From Anaerolineae bacterium (GTDB lineage: Bacteria; Chloroflexota; Anaerolineae; J036; Brachytrichaceae): DNA of 34,234 bases. Location of the stretch: NCBI GenBank assembly GCA_023511655.1, contig JAIMBB010000020.1:1-34234 (forward strand), in the 5' to 3' direction. This document shows positions 17,473-25,308 of the stretch, piece by piece. Each line of letters opens with the position of its first letter. Position 1 is the first letter of the stretch. The position numbers and the translations under genes are program-made. Under the pieces are notes generated by a model. That model was not told the DNA's origin, searched no databases, and was given only the letters and a program-made list of their open reading frames with translations.

Positions 17473-18297
17473 TTATGGCTCGTTACTGTGGCGTTCTTCT
17501 ATCCAAGCCAGGATATCGGCCATCTGCTGAGGGCTGAGGAGTGCTGCGTAATTTTGTTGCATCAGGCCAGGCTGATACCCCTCGACGACGTAGGCGTTGG
17601 GATCAACGATGCTTTGATAGAGATACTCCCGCGCACTCATGCCGGGAACGCGCGTCGAAGCGGTGTCCCACAGATTGTAGAACGAAGGCCCGACCAGGCG
17701 TTCGCCTTTCTTCTGGCTGTGACAACCGACGCAGCCGGCGGTGTTAAACAAGCGCGCTCCGTTCTCTGGATTGCCTTTGGGCAAGCCATCGGTGATCTTG
17801 CCGAAGTCACCCTCTTTGGGAAGCGCACTAGTCTCTGTCGCTTTGGCCCCCTCGCCGTGGGGCATCGCTTCGCCGCGCACCGGCTGAGGCACCGCGCTCA
17901 ATGCCAGGCTGAAGATGATGAGGCAGGCCACGAACCCGATCGCCGAAAAGACAAACGGCTCGGCACTCGGGCCGATCTCAAGGCGGATTTGCCGTGGCCA
18001 TCGCCGATCCGTCTGGAGCAGCTCGGAGCGCAGCTCGGCCATTTCTTCATCGGTGGGCAGGTTGCGGCGAAAGAAACGGCTGACGCTGTTGGCCAGCACG
18101 GCGATGACCACACCACCGGCGACGCTGGCCAGCAGCGCCATCAACACGCCGCCGATCACCACAAAGATCAGGTTGTCGAACACGGCGCTGCCGCCCGTCT
18201 GAGCTGGCGAAGCGGCCAGCGCGACCTCCGTGCCGATCAGCGTCGCAACGGCAGCGGCTGCAAACGCACAAACTCTCGAACCAATCGAAACACTCAT
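17473..18297 (-). CDS. Membrane-anchored c-type cytochrome
   Basis: The 274-residue protein has a signal-like N-terminus, a long hydrophobic stretch (about residues 40-72) and another (about 112-136). A C-terminal mono-heme cytochrome c domain follows on the outer face, with CVGCH at residues 189-193 and Met246 (in GLMQQNYA) as the likely sixth heme ligand. A charged cytoplasmic loop (FRRNLPTDEEMAELRSELL) separates the hydrophobic segments. LVGPSFYNLW and DPNAYVVEGYQPGLM resemble the cytochrome c domains of oxidase subunit II and of alternative complex III. It probably passes electrons at the membrane. No oxidase or complex gene adjoins it. The ATG at 18297 is used in place of a TTG six bases upstream. 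Confidence 0.8.
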   Translation of the reverse strand: MSVSIGSRVCAFAAAAVATLIGTEVALAASPAQTGGSAVFDNLIFVVIGGVLMALLASVAGGVVIAVLANSVSRFFRRNLPTDEEMAELRSELLQTDRRWPRQIRLEIGPSAEPFVFSAIGFVACLIIFSLALSAVPQPVRGEAMPHGEGAKATETSALPKEGDFGKITDGLPKGNPENGARLFNTAGCVGCHSQKKGERLVGPSFYNLWDTASTRVPGMSAREYLYQSIVDPNAYVVEGYQPGLMQQNYAALLSPQQMADILAWIEERHSNEP

Positions 18298-18337
18298 GGG
18301 CAATTCCCGGATTGCTGAACGATTTTGCGCGGATATT

Positions 18338-19066
18338 CTAACCGCGGCTGTTTGCGCAGGCTTCGACGAAGGAGCGGAATAGCCGCATCATATCTTCGCG
18401 GTCGGCAGTCATTTCTTCGGGATGCCACTGAACGCCGATGTAATGGCGCTTGCCGGGGAATTCGACCGATTCAACGACGCCATCCGGCGCGCGCGAGGTG
18501 ACGATCAACCCCTCGGCAACCCGCTTGAGCGCCTGATGGTGAAAGCTATTCACGCCCACATCGCCGGCGCCCATGATCCGCGCCAGGCACGTCCCGGGTT
18601 CAATGCAGACAGTATGGGCAACTTCATGCCTCTCCAAGCCGAGCTGGTTGCCGTTGTGCGAAATGGCATCGCCCCACTGCGACGGCAGGTCCTGGATGAG
18701 CGACCCGCCCAACGCAACGTTCACGGTCTGAATGCCACGACAAATGGCAAACATCGGCTTGTCATCCTGCAGCGCCCAGCGCGCCAGCGCCATCTCCACC
18801 TCATCGCGCTGGCGATCAATACCATCCGTCTTCTCATGTTGGGGTTCGCCGAATAACGCGGGATCAACATCACCTCCGCCAGACAGCAACACCCCATCGG
18901 CAGATTCATACACCGTCCGCCAGGTCTCAAGCGCGACGACCGTTGGCACCAGAATGGGAATTGCCCCACAGGCGACCAGGCTGTTCACGTAGTTCTTTCC
19001 CAACGAGAAGCGTCGCTTCTCGGGGTCCTGGATAGGAACTGGTATAAGCACGCGTGGGCTTTCCAT
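18338..19066 (-). CDS. Gamma-glutamyl-gamma-aminobutyrate hydrolase family protein (peptidase C26)
   Basis: The 242-residue protein is a class I glutamine-amidotransferase-like hydrolase of the PuuD group. The nucleophile elbow is AICRGIQTVNVALGG with the catalytic cysteine, and the His-Glu pair is in GVQWHPEE. LLSGGGDVDPALFGE and RDEVEMALARWAL are family hallmarks. PuuD releases GABA from gamma-glutamyl-GABA in putrescine breakdown, but the family also acts on other gamma-glutamyl compounds and no putrescine genes are nearby. The ATG at 19066 is used; a TTG six bases upstream is the alternative. Confidence 0.87.
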   Translation of the reverse strand: MESPRVLIPVPIQDPEKRRFSLGKNYVNSLVACGAIPILVPTVVALETWRTVYESADGVLLSGGGDVDPALFGEPQHEKTDGIDRQRDEVEMALARWALQDDKPMFAICRGIQTVNVALGGSLIQDLPSQWGDAISHNGNQLGLERHEVAHTVCIEPGTCLARIMGAGDVGVNSFHHQALKRVAEGLIVTSRAPDGVVESVEFPGKRHYIGVQWHPEEMTADREDMMRLFRSFVEACANSRG

Positions 19067-19105
19067 TTTCAAGTGAGTCCGAGACGTCGAGCCGACGGCA
19101 AAGAA

Positions 19106-19131
19106 ACTCCCGAAGCAGCCACTTCGGGAGT
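19106..19131 (-). terminator. Rho-independent terminator after rplS
   Basis: On the minus strand ACTCCCGAAG, a six-base loop and CTTCGGGAGT form a perfect 10-base stem directly followed by TTTCTTTG. It starts nine bases after the rplS stop. This is the natural end of the long ribosomal operon and separates it from the peptidase C26 gene. Confidence 0.85.
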
Positions 19132-19139
19132 CCTCGGGT

Positions 19140-19553
19140 TCACTCTTTGTCCGTTTCGGCGGATTCGGCTGTCGGCGCGGACTTTGCTTTGGCTCCTCCA
19201 GAAGCCGACAAGCGCTCCTTCAAGCGAGCCGACTTGCCGCGCAGGTTGCGGAAGTAATACAGTTGCGCGCGACGCACTTTGGCGTGGCGCAGCACCTCCA
19301 CCTTGTCTATGCGGGGTGAGTTGAGTAGATAGGTGCGCTCGACGCCGATGTTGTTGCTGGCGATTCGGCGTACGGTAAAGCTGGCATTTGCGCCCCCTTT
19401 GCGCAGGCGGATCACCGTGCCCTGAAATACCTGAATGCGTTCGCGATCGCCTTCGATGATCTTTTGGTGCACGCGCACCTGATCGCCCGGCCGGAGGGCC
19501 GGAATTTTCGCGTTCGGCTGCAAGCTCTTTTCGAGCGATTCGACGAGGTTCAT
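19140..19553 (-). CDS. rplS: 50S ribosomal protein L19
   Basis: L19 sits at the subunit interface of the ribosome. The 137-residue protein has the typical [21 protein letters not shown] and [22 protein letters not shown], and ends the conserved part at [18 protein letters not shown]. About 25 extra Ala/Glu-rich residues follow. It lies 32 bases after rpsI, away from its usual partner trmD, and is the last gene before the terminator. Confidence 0.96.
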   Translation of the reverse strand: MNLVESLEKSLQPNAKIPALRPGDQVRVHQKIIEGDRERIQVFQGTVIRLRKGGANASFTVRRIASNNIGVERTYLLNSPRIDKVEVLRHAKVRRAQLYYFRNLRGKSARLKERLSASGGAKAKSAPTAESAETDKE

Positions 19554-19585
19554 GGCTTATCTCCCACTCAGTCGCCCACTGGGCA

Positions 19586-19987
19586 CTAGCGTTTGGTATA
19601 GGTTGGGCCTTTGCGGGCGCGTTTCAGACCGGGCTTCTTGCGCTCCTTCTCGCGCGCGTCGCGGGAGAGATAGCCGGCCGTCTTCAACATCAAGCGATAT
19701 TCCGGATCCACCTCCAACAACGCGCGGGCGATCGCCATGCGCGCAGCGGTGGCCTGCCCCGTGATGCCGCCGCCATTCACCTTTACGCTCACGTTAAAGC
19801 GCGAGTCGGCACCGGTCAGCTTGAGCGGCGCATATACTGCGAGCAAGTCCACCTCGCGGCCGAAATACTCGTCCACGGGCTTATCGTTGATCAGCACACG
19901 GCCGCTGCCTTGCGGATACAGCCTGGCGCGGGCCGTGGCTTCTTTACGACGCCCCACACCCTCAAAATACTGCTGAATCTCTGTCAT
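19586..19987 (-). CDS. rpsI: 30S ribosomal protein S9
   Basis: S9 is a 30S head protein whose C-terminal tail reaches the P-site tRNA. The 133-residue protein shows YFEGVGRRKEATARARL, NGGGITGQATAARMAIARAL and the basic C-terminus ending GPTYTKR, close to the usual KKAR-type tail. It follows rplM by 70 bases, the standard rplM-rpsI pair. Confidence 0.97.
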   Translation of the reverse strand: MTEIQQYFEGVGRRKEATARARLYPQGSGRVLINDKPVDEYFGREVDLLAVYAPLKLTGADSRFNVSVKVNGGGITGQATAARMAIARALLEVDPEYRLMLKTAGYLSRDAREKERKKPGLKRARKGPTYTKR

Positions 19988-20057
19988 GATTGCCGTTCCC
20001 CGGCAACGGCGAGGAGGCTCATTTAGGAGAGCCCCTCGTCATTGGCCGGCCAAGTCT

Positions 20058-20507
20058 TTAGTCCCGGATCTCCAGTGGCTGCGGCTTCTGCGCGCCATGT
20101 TCGTGTTCGGGACCGCCGTACACTTTCAACTTTTTGATCATCCTGCGGCCCAGCCGCCCATGCGGGATCATGCCCCACACTGCGTCGCGGATGACACGCT
20201 CAGGCCGGCGCGCCAACAGATCGCGGAGGCTTTCCTCTTTGAACCCACCGGGGTATAACGAGTGCCGCTGGTACTTCTTCTCGGTCATTTTGTCACCGGT
20301 AACGCGGATCTTCTGAGCGTTCACTACGATGACGTAGTCGCCACAATCCACATGCGGCGAGTACATTGGCTTGTGCTTGCCCTCGATGATTCTGGCGACC
20401 TGGCTGGCCAGCCGCCCCAGCGTGACGCCTTCGGCGTCCACGACATACCATCGCTGACTGGCCCGCGCCTCCTCCGGCTTCGCCATGTAAGTCCTGATCG
20501 TCCTCAT
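20058..20507 (-). CDS. rplM: 50S ribosomal protein L13
   Basis: L13 is an early 23S rRNA-binding assembly protein. The protein is 149 residues, with RWYVVDAEGVTLGRLASQVA, KHKPMYSPHVDCGDYVIVVNA and MIPHGRLGRRMIKKLKVYGG. The ATG at 20507 is preferred over one 42 bases upstream: an AAGGTG ribosome site lies five bases before it and the family begins there. It is eight bases after truA. Confidence 0.97.
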   Translation of the reverse strand: MRTIRTYMAKPEEARASQRWYVVDAEGVTLGRLASQVARIIEGKHKPMYSPHVDCGDYVIVVNAQKIRVTGDKMTEKKYQRHSLYPGGFKEESLRDLLARRPERVIRDAVWGMIPHGRLGRRMIKKLKVYGGPEHEHGAQKPQPLEIRD

Positions 20508-20515
20508 TTTGCACC

Positions 20516-21265
20516 TTAGTACTTCACATCCACGAGGCACAGCCCACATGCAGGCGCCAGGCCTTTGATCCGCTGTGCATCTCTGCTGTTCAGAATGTTT
20601 TCAATTTCATCCGGGCCGTATTCGCCCCTGCCCACGCGCACCAGCGCCATCACGATCCGCCGCACCATCCGAAACAAAAACGCGTTCGCTTCGATAGTGA
20701 AGCACAAACGGTCATCCGCCTCCTGCCACTCCGCCCGATACACCTCGCGAACGGTGGTCTCCTTCGACCGACCGGACGGCGCGCGGCCAAAGGCGGCGAA
20801 ATCGTGCGATCCGATCAATCGGCCGGCTGCATCGTTCATCGCCTGCACATCCGGCCGGCGTTCGAGTTGCCAGGCGAAGCGTCGCAACAAGGGTTGCCGC
20901 ACCTCGCTGACGTAGGCGGTGTAGACATACGTCCTGCTTTTCGCGCTGTAGCGCGGGTGAAAGCTTGACTCGCACACCGCCAGGTCACGCATGGCCACGT
21001 CGTCTGGTAGGGCTGCATTCAACGCCCGCCCGAGTGCGTCGAGCGGATGGTTCCAGTTCACATCGAAGGCGACGACCTGGCCGGTGGCGTGAACGCCGGC
21101 ATCGGTGCGTCCGGCGCCGACGACCACGACGCGCTCACCGCAAACCTTCTCTAAAGCCGACTCGATCTCTCCTTGAACCGTCCGCCCGCGCTGGCTGGTC
21201 TGTCGCTGAAAACCGACGAAGTCCGTGCCATCGTAGGCGACTCGGGCACGCACTCTCAAACCCAC
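20516..21265 (-). CDS. truA: tRNA pseudouridine synthase A
   Basis: TruA makes pseudouridine at positions 38-40 of the tRNA anticodon stem. The 249-residue protein has RVAYDGTDFVGFQRQ, the catalytic Asp in GAGRTDAGVHATGQVVAF, FHPRYSAKSRTYVY and FLFRMVRRIVMALVRVG. The start is a GTG that overlaps the end of rplQ by 10 bases, implying translational coupling. A second GTG twelve bases later is possible. The rplQ-truA-rplM-rpsI order is standard. Confidence 0.95.
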   Translation of the reverse strand: MGLRVRARVAYDGTDFVGFQRQTSQRGRTVQGEIESALEKVCGERVVVVGAGRTDAGVHATGQVVAFDVNWNHPLDALGRALNAALPDDVAMRDLAVCESSFHPRYSAKSRTYVYTAYVSEVRQPLLRRFAWQLERRPDVQAMNDAAGRLIGSHDFAAFGRAPSGRSKETTVREVYRAEWQEADDRLCFTIEANAFLFRMVRRIVMALVRVGRGEYGPDEIENILNSRDAQRIKGLAPACGLCLVDVKY

Positions 21266-21630
21266 TCGATGATTGCCATTGGCGCATTGTCGCCCTTGCG
21301 CGGGCCGAGCTTGCTGATGCGCGTGTAACCGCCTTTGCGATCCATGTAGCGCGGCGCGATGTCCTGGAACAACTTGCGCACGGTGGCCGCACCGCCGTTC
21401 ACCCGCGCTGCGACGAGCCGCCGGGCGTGAACCTGTTTGGCCTTGTCATCCACCAGGCCAGACTTCGCGATGGTGACCAACTTTTCGGCTTGGTCACGAA
21501 TGGCTTTGCACTTTGCCTCGGTCGTCTGGATACGACCGTGCTCGATCAACTCGGTCACCAGGCTGCGGCGCAGCGCCGTGCGCTGTCCTGTTGGGCGACC
21601 GAGCTTGTAGCCCGATACCTTATGCCTCAT
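21256..21630 (-). CDS. rplQ: 50S ribosomal protein L17
   Basis: L17 lies near the peptide exit tunnel. The 124-residue protein starts MRHKVSGYKLGRPTGQRTAL and ends APMAIIEWV, as is typical. It has LVTELIEHGRIQTTEAKCK and GGYTRISKLGPRKGDNAPM. It begins one base after the rpoA stop and its 3' end overlaps truA. Confidence 0.97.
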   Translation of the reverse strand: MRHKVSGYKLGRPTGQRTALRRSLVTELIEHGRIQTTEAKCKAIRDQAEKLVTIAKSGLVDDKAKQVHARRLVAARVNGGAATVRKLFQDIAPRYMDRKGGYTRISKLGPRKGDNAPMAIIEWV

Positions 21631-21631
21631 G

Positions 21632-22597
21632 TCACACCTCGTCCGCTTCTTCCGCTTTCTCTTCCTGCGGGAGCAACCCCCTGGCGCGCAGCTTCTCTTT
21701 CAACTCCGCCATGGACTTCTCGCCGAAGTTACGCAGGTTCGTCAGGTTCCCGCCGCTCTTCTCCATCATCTCGAGCAATTCGCCGACGGTGCTGATACCG
21801 GTGCGCTTGAGCGAGTTATAGACGCGTACGCTCAATTCGAGATCCTCGATGGGTTTGTCACTCCACTCGCTCGGGATGCCCTTGCCATCGCTCTCGCTCT
21901 CGAGCATCACTTCTTCCAGGCTGACGCCGGCGATCAGGCGCAGGTGCTGCACCAGGATCGCCGCCGCTTGCAACAGCGCATCTTGCGGTCGCATCGTGCC
22001 GTCGGTCCAAATCTCCATGATCAGCCGGTCGTAGTTCGTGGTCTGGCCGATGCGCGCCGGCTCGACGGTGAAATTCACCCGACGCACCGGGCTGTAGATC
22101 GCGTCCACCGGCAGCTCGCCGATCGGCAGCTTGCCGCGTTGTTCGGCCGGCGAATAGCCGCGTCCAGCCTCGACCTGGAACTCGATGTCCAGGCGCGCCT
22201 TGTTGGAGTCGGTGGTCAGCAGATACAGTTCCGGATTGACGATCTCGATTTCCGGCGGCGCCTGGATATCGCCGGCAGTGACCACACCCTCGCCACGCAC
22301 TTCCAGCCGCATGCGCATCGGGCCTTCGCCGTGCATGCGCAGGCGAATCTGCTTCACGTTCAGCATCAACTGAGTAACATCCTCCTTCACATCCGGGATG
22401 TCGGAGAACTCATGATGCACATCCGTGATGCGCATCGAAGTGATAGCGGCGCCGGGAAGGGAACTTAACAGCACACGACGCAGTGCATTACCCAATGTGA
22501 TGCCGTAGCCGGGTTCCATGGCGCCGATAATGAAGCGGCCATAGTCACGGGTCAGGGCGTCACTCTCGACTTTCGGAAAGACAGGTGCAGATAGCAT
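21632..22597 (-). CDS. rpoA: DNA-directed RNA polymerase alpha subunit
   Basis: The alpha dimer nucleates RNA polymerase assembly. The 321-residue protein has the N-terminal assembly domain (GFIIGAME-like YGRFIIGAMEPGYGITLGNALRRVLL, then EVSLEEVML-like segments). A linker leads to the helix-hairpin-helix C-terminal domain (DLELSVRVYNSLKRTGISTV, then LRNFGEKSMAELKEKL), which contacts UP elements and activators. Its place between rpsD and rplQ is standard for the alpha operon. Confidence 0.97.
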   Translation of the reverse strand: MLSAPVFPKVESDALTRDYGRFIIGAMEPGYGITLGNALRRVLLSSLPGAAITSMRITDVHHEFSDIPDVKEDVTQLMLNVKQIRLRMHGEGPMRMRLEVRGEGVVTAGDIQAPPEIEIVNPELYLLTTDSNKARLDIEFQVEAGRGYSPAEQRGKLPIGELPVDAIYSPVRRVNFTVEPARIGQTTNYDRLIMEIWTDGTMRPQDALLQAAAILVQHLRLIAGVSLEEVMLESESDGKGIPSEWSDKPIEDLELSVRVYNSLKRTGISTVGELLEMMEKSGGNLTNLRNFGEKSMAELKEKLRARGLLPQEEKAEEADEV

Positions 22598-22612
22598 GTT
22601 CTTCTCCCTCGT

Positions 22613-22643
22613 CCGGAATTCGAACGGGCAGTTCGGACTCCGG
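22613..22643 (-). other. Hairpin between rpsD and rpoA
   Basis: CCGGAATTCGAAC (22613-22625) and GTTCGGACTCCGG (22631-22643) pair at 11 of 13 positions around a five-base loop, in the 55-base gap before rpoA. No T tract follows on the minus strand, so it is not an evident terminator. It may affect mRNA stability or processing in this gap. Confidence 0.45.
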
Positions 22644-22652
22644 CACCAACTG

Positions 22653-23291
22653 CTATCGCGAGTAATACTCTACGACGAGCTGTTCCTTCAATTGCACATC
22701 AATATCTTCGCGCTTCGGCAGTGCGTTGACAACACCAGTCAGCGTGGCGCGATCGGCCGACAGCCAGGTCGGCGTCGGCGGCGCATCCTTGTCGGCCGCC
22801 AGCTCCTTGAAATACGTAAGCTTGCGGCTTGCATCGCGCACGGAGATTTTGTCGCCGGGTTTGACCAGATACGACGGCACGTCAATCGGATGATCATTCA
22901 CGTTCAAGTGCGCGTGATTGATCAACTGGCGCGCGGCGGCGCGCGAGGGCGCAAAGCCCATGCGATAGATCACGTTGTCGAGTCGGCGCTCCAACAAGAT
23001 GAGCAGCTCGGAACCCGTCACGCCGCGCCGTTTAAGGGCCTCGCGGAAGTAGCGCCGGAACTGCGCCTCAAGCACGCCGTAGATGCGGCGCATCTTTTGC
23101 TTTTCCCGCAACTGCAACGAATAATCGCTCGCCTTGGTACGGCGGGCACGCATGTTCGGGCCGTGTTGGCCAGGAGCGATGCCACGCCTCTCCAACGCGC
23201 ATTTGGGGGTGAGGCAGCGGGAGCCCTTCAGAAAGAGTTTTTCGCCTTCGCGGCGACACAATCTACAAACTGGTTCAATATGTCGAGCCAT
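22653..23291 (-). CDS. rpsD: 30S ribosomal protein S4 (zinc-binding form)
   Basis: S4 starts 30S body assembly and in several bacteria represses its own operon. The 212-residue protein keeps the four-cysteine zinc site (CRLC near residue 9, then CLTPKC). The S4 RNA-binding domain is visible as [25 protein letters not shown] and GHI-like [23 protein letters not shown]. It starts after a 98-base gap from rpsK that contains a strong hairpin, a possible autoregulatory site. Confidence 0.97.
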   Translation of the reverse strand: MARHIEPVCRLCRREGEKLFLKGSRCLTPKCALERRGIAPGQHGPNMRARRTKASDYSLQLREKQKMRRIYGVLEAQFRRYFREALKRRGVTGSELLILLERRLDNVIYRMGFAPSRAAARQLINHAHLNVNDHPIDVPSYLVKPGDKISVRDASRKLTYFKELAADKDAPPTPTWLSADRATLTGVVNALPKREDIDVQLKEQLVVEYYSR

Positions 23292-23306
23292 AGTTCTCAG
23301 AAACCT

Positions 23307-23356
23307 GAACGTTCGATTTGTTTACAACGGGCCGTCTTCCTCCAAATCGAGCGTTC
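23307..23356 (-). promoter_or_regulatory. Strong stem-loop in front of rpsD, candidate S4 autoregulatory leader
   Basis: GAACGTTCGATTTG (23307-23320) and CAAATCGAGCGTTC (23343-23356) pair at 13 of 14 positions around a 22-base loop. The hairpin lies 15 bases upstream of the rpsD start codon on the minus strand. S4 binds structured leaders to repress its operon in E. coli and B. subtilis, so the site is a reasonable candidate. Nothing in the sequence proves S4 binding. Confidence 0.5.
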
Positions 23357-23389
23357 AAAACCAGACGTTCGGTCAATCGCCGGAGGCGC

Positions 23390-23800
23390 TCACACGCGGC
23401 GGCGTTTCTTGGGCCGGCATCCGTTGTGCGGCACTGGGGTGATGTCGGTGATGGATTTGACGCGCAGGCCGGTGCCCTGTAACGCACGCACGGCTGCTTC
23501 GCGCCCAGGGCCAGGACCTTTCACGTATACGTCCACCTCCTGCATGCCGTTCTCCACGGCAGCGCGATAGGCGTTTTGTGCCGCGATGCGCGCCGCAAAG
23601 GGGGTGCTCTTGCGATTGCCCCTGAAACCGGCCGAGCCGGCACTTCCCCAGCAAATGGTGTTGCCAGCCTTATCGGTGACCGTCACAATGGTGTTGTTGA
23701 ACATGGCATGGATGTGCACCACGCCCTGAGCCACGTTCTTGCGCGCGCGGCGCGGATTGGTCTGGCGACGCGGACCGCGACTGCTTCCTGCTTTACCCAT
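23390..23800 (-). CDS. rpsK: 30S ribosomal protein S11
   Basis: S11 forms the platform of the 30S subunit near the mRNA exit. The 136-residue protein has [44 protein letters not shown] and [21 protein letters not shown], and ends [11 protein letters not shown] as usual. It is 67 bases after rpsM and 98 bases before rpsD. Confidence 0.97.
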   Translation of the reverse strand: MGKAGSSRGPRRQTNPRRARKNVAQGVVHIHAMFNNTIVTVTDKAGNTICWGSAGSAGFRGNRKSTPFAARIAAQNAYRAAVENGMQEVDVYVKGPGPGREAAVRALQGTGLRVKSITDITPVPHNGCRPKKRRRV

Positions 23801-23823
23801 GTCTCTTCAAAAACTGCTCCAGA

Positions 23824-23852
23824 GAACGAGGATCGGACCGATCGGCCCGTTC
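23824..23852 (-). other. Small hairpin between rpsM and rpsK
   Basis: GAACG (23824-23828) and CGTTC (23848-23852) flank an inner GATCGG/CCGATC pair. They sit in the 67-base gap between rpsM and rpsK. The outer GAACG/CGTTC arms resemble those of the hairpin before rpsD. There is no T tract, and a role is not shown. Confidence 0.35.
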
Positions 23853-23867
23853 CAGGTCCCCAACCCC

Positions 23868-24257
23868 TTACTTCTTCTTGGCGCCGCGCCGGCGACCGCG
23901 CCCGGCCACCGTCTTCTTCACACCTTTGCGCGTGCGCGCGTTCGTGCGCGTGCGCTGGCCGCGCACCGGCAGGCTGCGCTTGTGGCGAAGTCCCCGATAC
24001 GAGCCAATCTCGATCAGGCGTTTGATGTTGAGCTGAACCTCGCGACGAAGGTCACCTTCCACTTTGTATTCCTTCTCCACGATCTCGCGCAGGATCGCCG
24101 CCTCTGCCTCGGTCAGATCTTTGACTCGCGTCGCCGGGTTGATGTTGGTGCGAGCCAGAATCACCTGAGCCAGTGGACGACCGATGCCGTAGATATAGGT
24201 CAAGCCAATATCAATGCGCTTATTGCGCGGCAAATCCACTCCAGCGATTCTTGCCAT
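23868..24257 (-). CDS. rpsM: 30S ribosomal protein S13
   Basis: S13 lies in the 30S head and makes intersubunit bridges. The 129-residue protein has [25 protein letters not shown] in [10 protein letters not shown], and [20 protein letters not shown], followed by the basic C-terminal tail. It begins nine bases after rpmJ. Confidence 0.97.
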   Translation of the reverse strand: MARIAGVDLPRNKRIDIGLTYIYGIGRPLAQVILARTNINPATRVKDLTEAEAAILREIVEKEYKVEGDLRREVQLNIKRLIEIGSYRGLRHKRSLPVRGQRTRTNARTRKGVKKTVAGRGRRRGAKKK

Positions 24258-24266
24258 TGCCGTCTC

Positions 24267-24380
24267 CTAGCCCTGCCTCTGTTTGTGCTTCGGGTTCTCG
24301 CAAATGACGTATACGCGCCCGTGTCGTCTGACGACCTTGCACTTCGGGCAGCGCTTCTTCACGGACGATGCCACTTTCAC
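24267..24380 (-). CDS. rpmJ: 50S ribosomal protein L36
   Basis: This is a 37-residue protein reading [17 protein letters not shown] and ending [12 protein letters not shown]. It keeps the zinc ligands C11, C14, C27 and H32 of the standard L36. The start is a GTG at 24380, preceded by GAGGTGAGAC as the ribosome site. It sits nine bases before rpsM, its usual place. Between it and map are 122 bases without infA. Confidence 0.95.
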   Translation of the reverse strand: MKVASSVKKRCPKCKVVRRHGRVYVICENPKHKQRQG

Positions 24381-24434
24381 GTCTCACCTCTCTTTGACCC
24401 ACCGTGCCTCGCGCGGATGCGGGCCATTCCTAAA

Positions 24435-24481
24435 CATGTATACATGCAACGTCCGACTCGTGCGCTTCGCGCGAGCCGGAC
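24435..24481 (-). promoter_or_regulatory. Palindrome and hairpin in the map-rpmJ gap where infA is expected
   Basis: Within the 122-base gap a 12-base perfect palindrome CATGTATACATG (24435-24446) lies next to a long hairpin (24451-24481; arms GTCCG-CTCG-GCG and CGC-CGAG-CGGAC with two interruptions, one a possible G-U pair). There is no open reading frame of infA size or sequence. The structures could be a processing site, an attenuator or an internal promoter region; which one is not shown. Confidence 0.5.
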
Positions 24482-24502
24482 GCCAGCCAATCTCCTCAGC
24501 TT

Positions 24503-25270
24503 CTAATCGAGTTTCGTCAGTATTTCAGCTTCGCCATCGGTGATGGCCACGGTATGCTCAAATTGGGCGGAGAGTTTACCATCAATTGTTACGACTGTCC
24601 AGCCATCTTTCTTCACCCGCGTTTCGGCGCGCCCTTCGTTGATCATTGGTTCAAGGGCGATGGTCAGGCCAGGCCGCAGCAACATGCCGCGCTCGGCCTG
24701 GCCGGTGTTCGGCAGGCCGAACCCCTCATGCAATTCGCGACCCACCCCGTGGCTGGTGTACTCGCGAACGACCGAATAGCCCTGCGGCTCGGCCACGCTC
24801 TGGATGGCTGCGCCAATGTCGCCGAAGCGGTTGCCTTTGCGCGCCGCGGCGATGGCTGCGGCCAGGCAATCCTGCGTCACCTGCATCAACCTTTGTGCGC
24901 GGGGCGAGATGCGGCCCACGCCGACCGTGATTGCCGAATCCGCATGATAGCCCTTATACAATGCGCCGACGTCGAGCTTGACGATTTCCCCTTCCTTGAG
25001 ACGACGCTGGCCAGGAATGCCGTGCACCACCTCATCGTTGACCGACGCACAAATGGAAGCCGGAAAGGGATAGGGCGCCCCATTCGGTTGGTAGTTCTTG
25101 AACGACGGCACGGCACCGCATTGAGTGATGATCTTTTCAGCCACACGATCCAACTCGATCAAACTCACCCCGGGGGCAACGCGCTCCTTCAACTCCGCAA
25201 GCACAGCCGCCACGATCTTCCCCGCCTGGCGCATCAGGGCAATCTCCTGCGCCGTCTTCAAAACGATCAT
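24503..25270 (-). CDS. map: Methionine aminopeptidase, type I
   Basis: Map removes the initiator methionine from nascent proteins. The 255-residue protein has the pita-bread fold with the metal ligands in KLDVGALYKGYHADSA (two Asp), SHGVGRELHEGFGLPN (His), IALEPMINEG (Glu) and FEHTVAITDG (Glu). There is no N-terminal zinc-finger extension. It lies 38 bases after adk, in the usual secY-adk-map order. Confidence 0.96.
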   Translation of the reverse strand: MIVLKTAQEIALMRQAGKIVAAVLAELKERVAPGVSLIELDRVAEKIITQCGAVPSFKNYQPNGAPYPFPASICASVNDEVVHGIPGQRRLKEGEIVKLDVGALYKGYHADSAITVGVGRISPRAQRLMQVTQDCLAAAIAAARKGNRFGDIGAAIQSVAEPQGYSVVREYTSHGVGRELHEGFGLPNTGQAERGMLLRPGLTIALEPMINEGRAETRVKKDGWTVVTIDGKLSAQFEHTVAITDGEAEILTKLD

Positions 25271-25308
25271 CGCTGCTCCCTACTCAAGATACTATCCTGC
25301 CCAATTTC

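Noticed and set aside
24381-24502. Hidden infA in the map-rpmJ gap
   Set aside because: All frames were considered; the gap is too short and shows no OB-fold IF-1 sequence.
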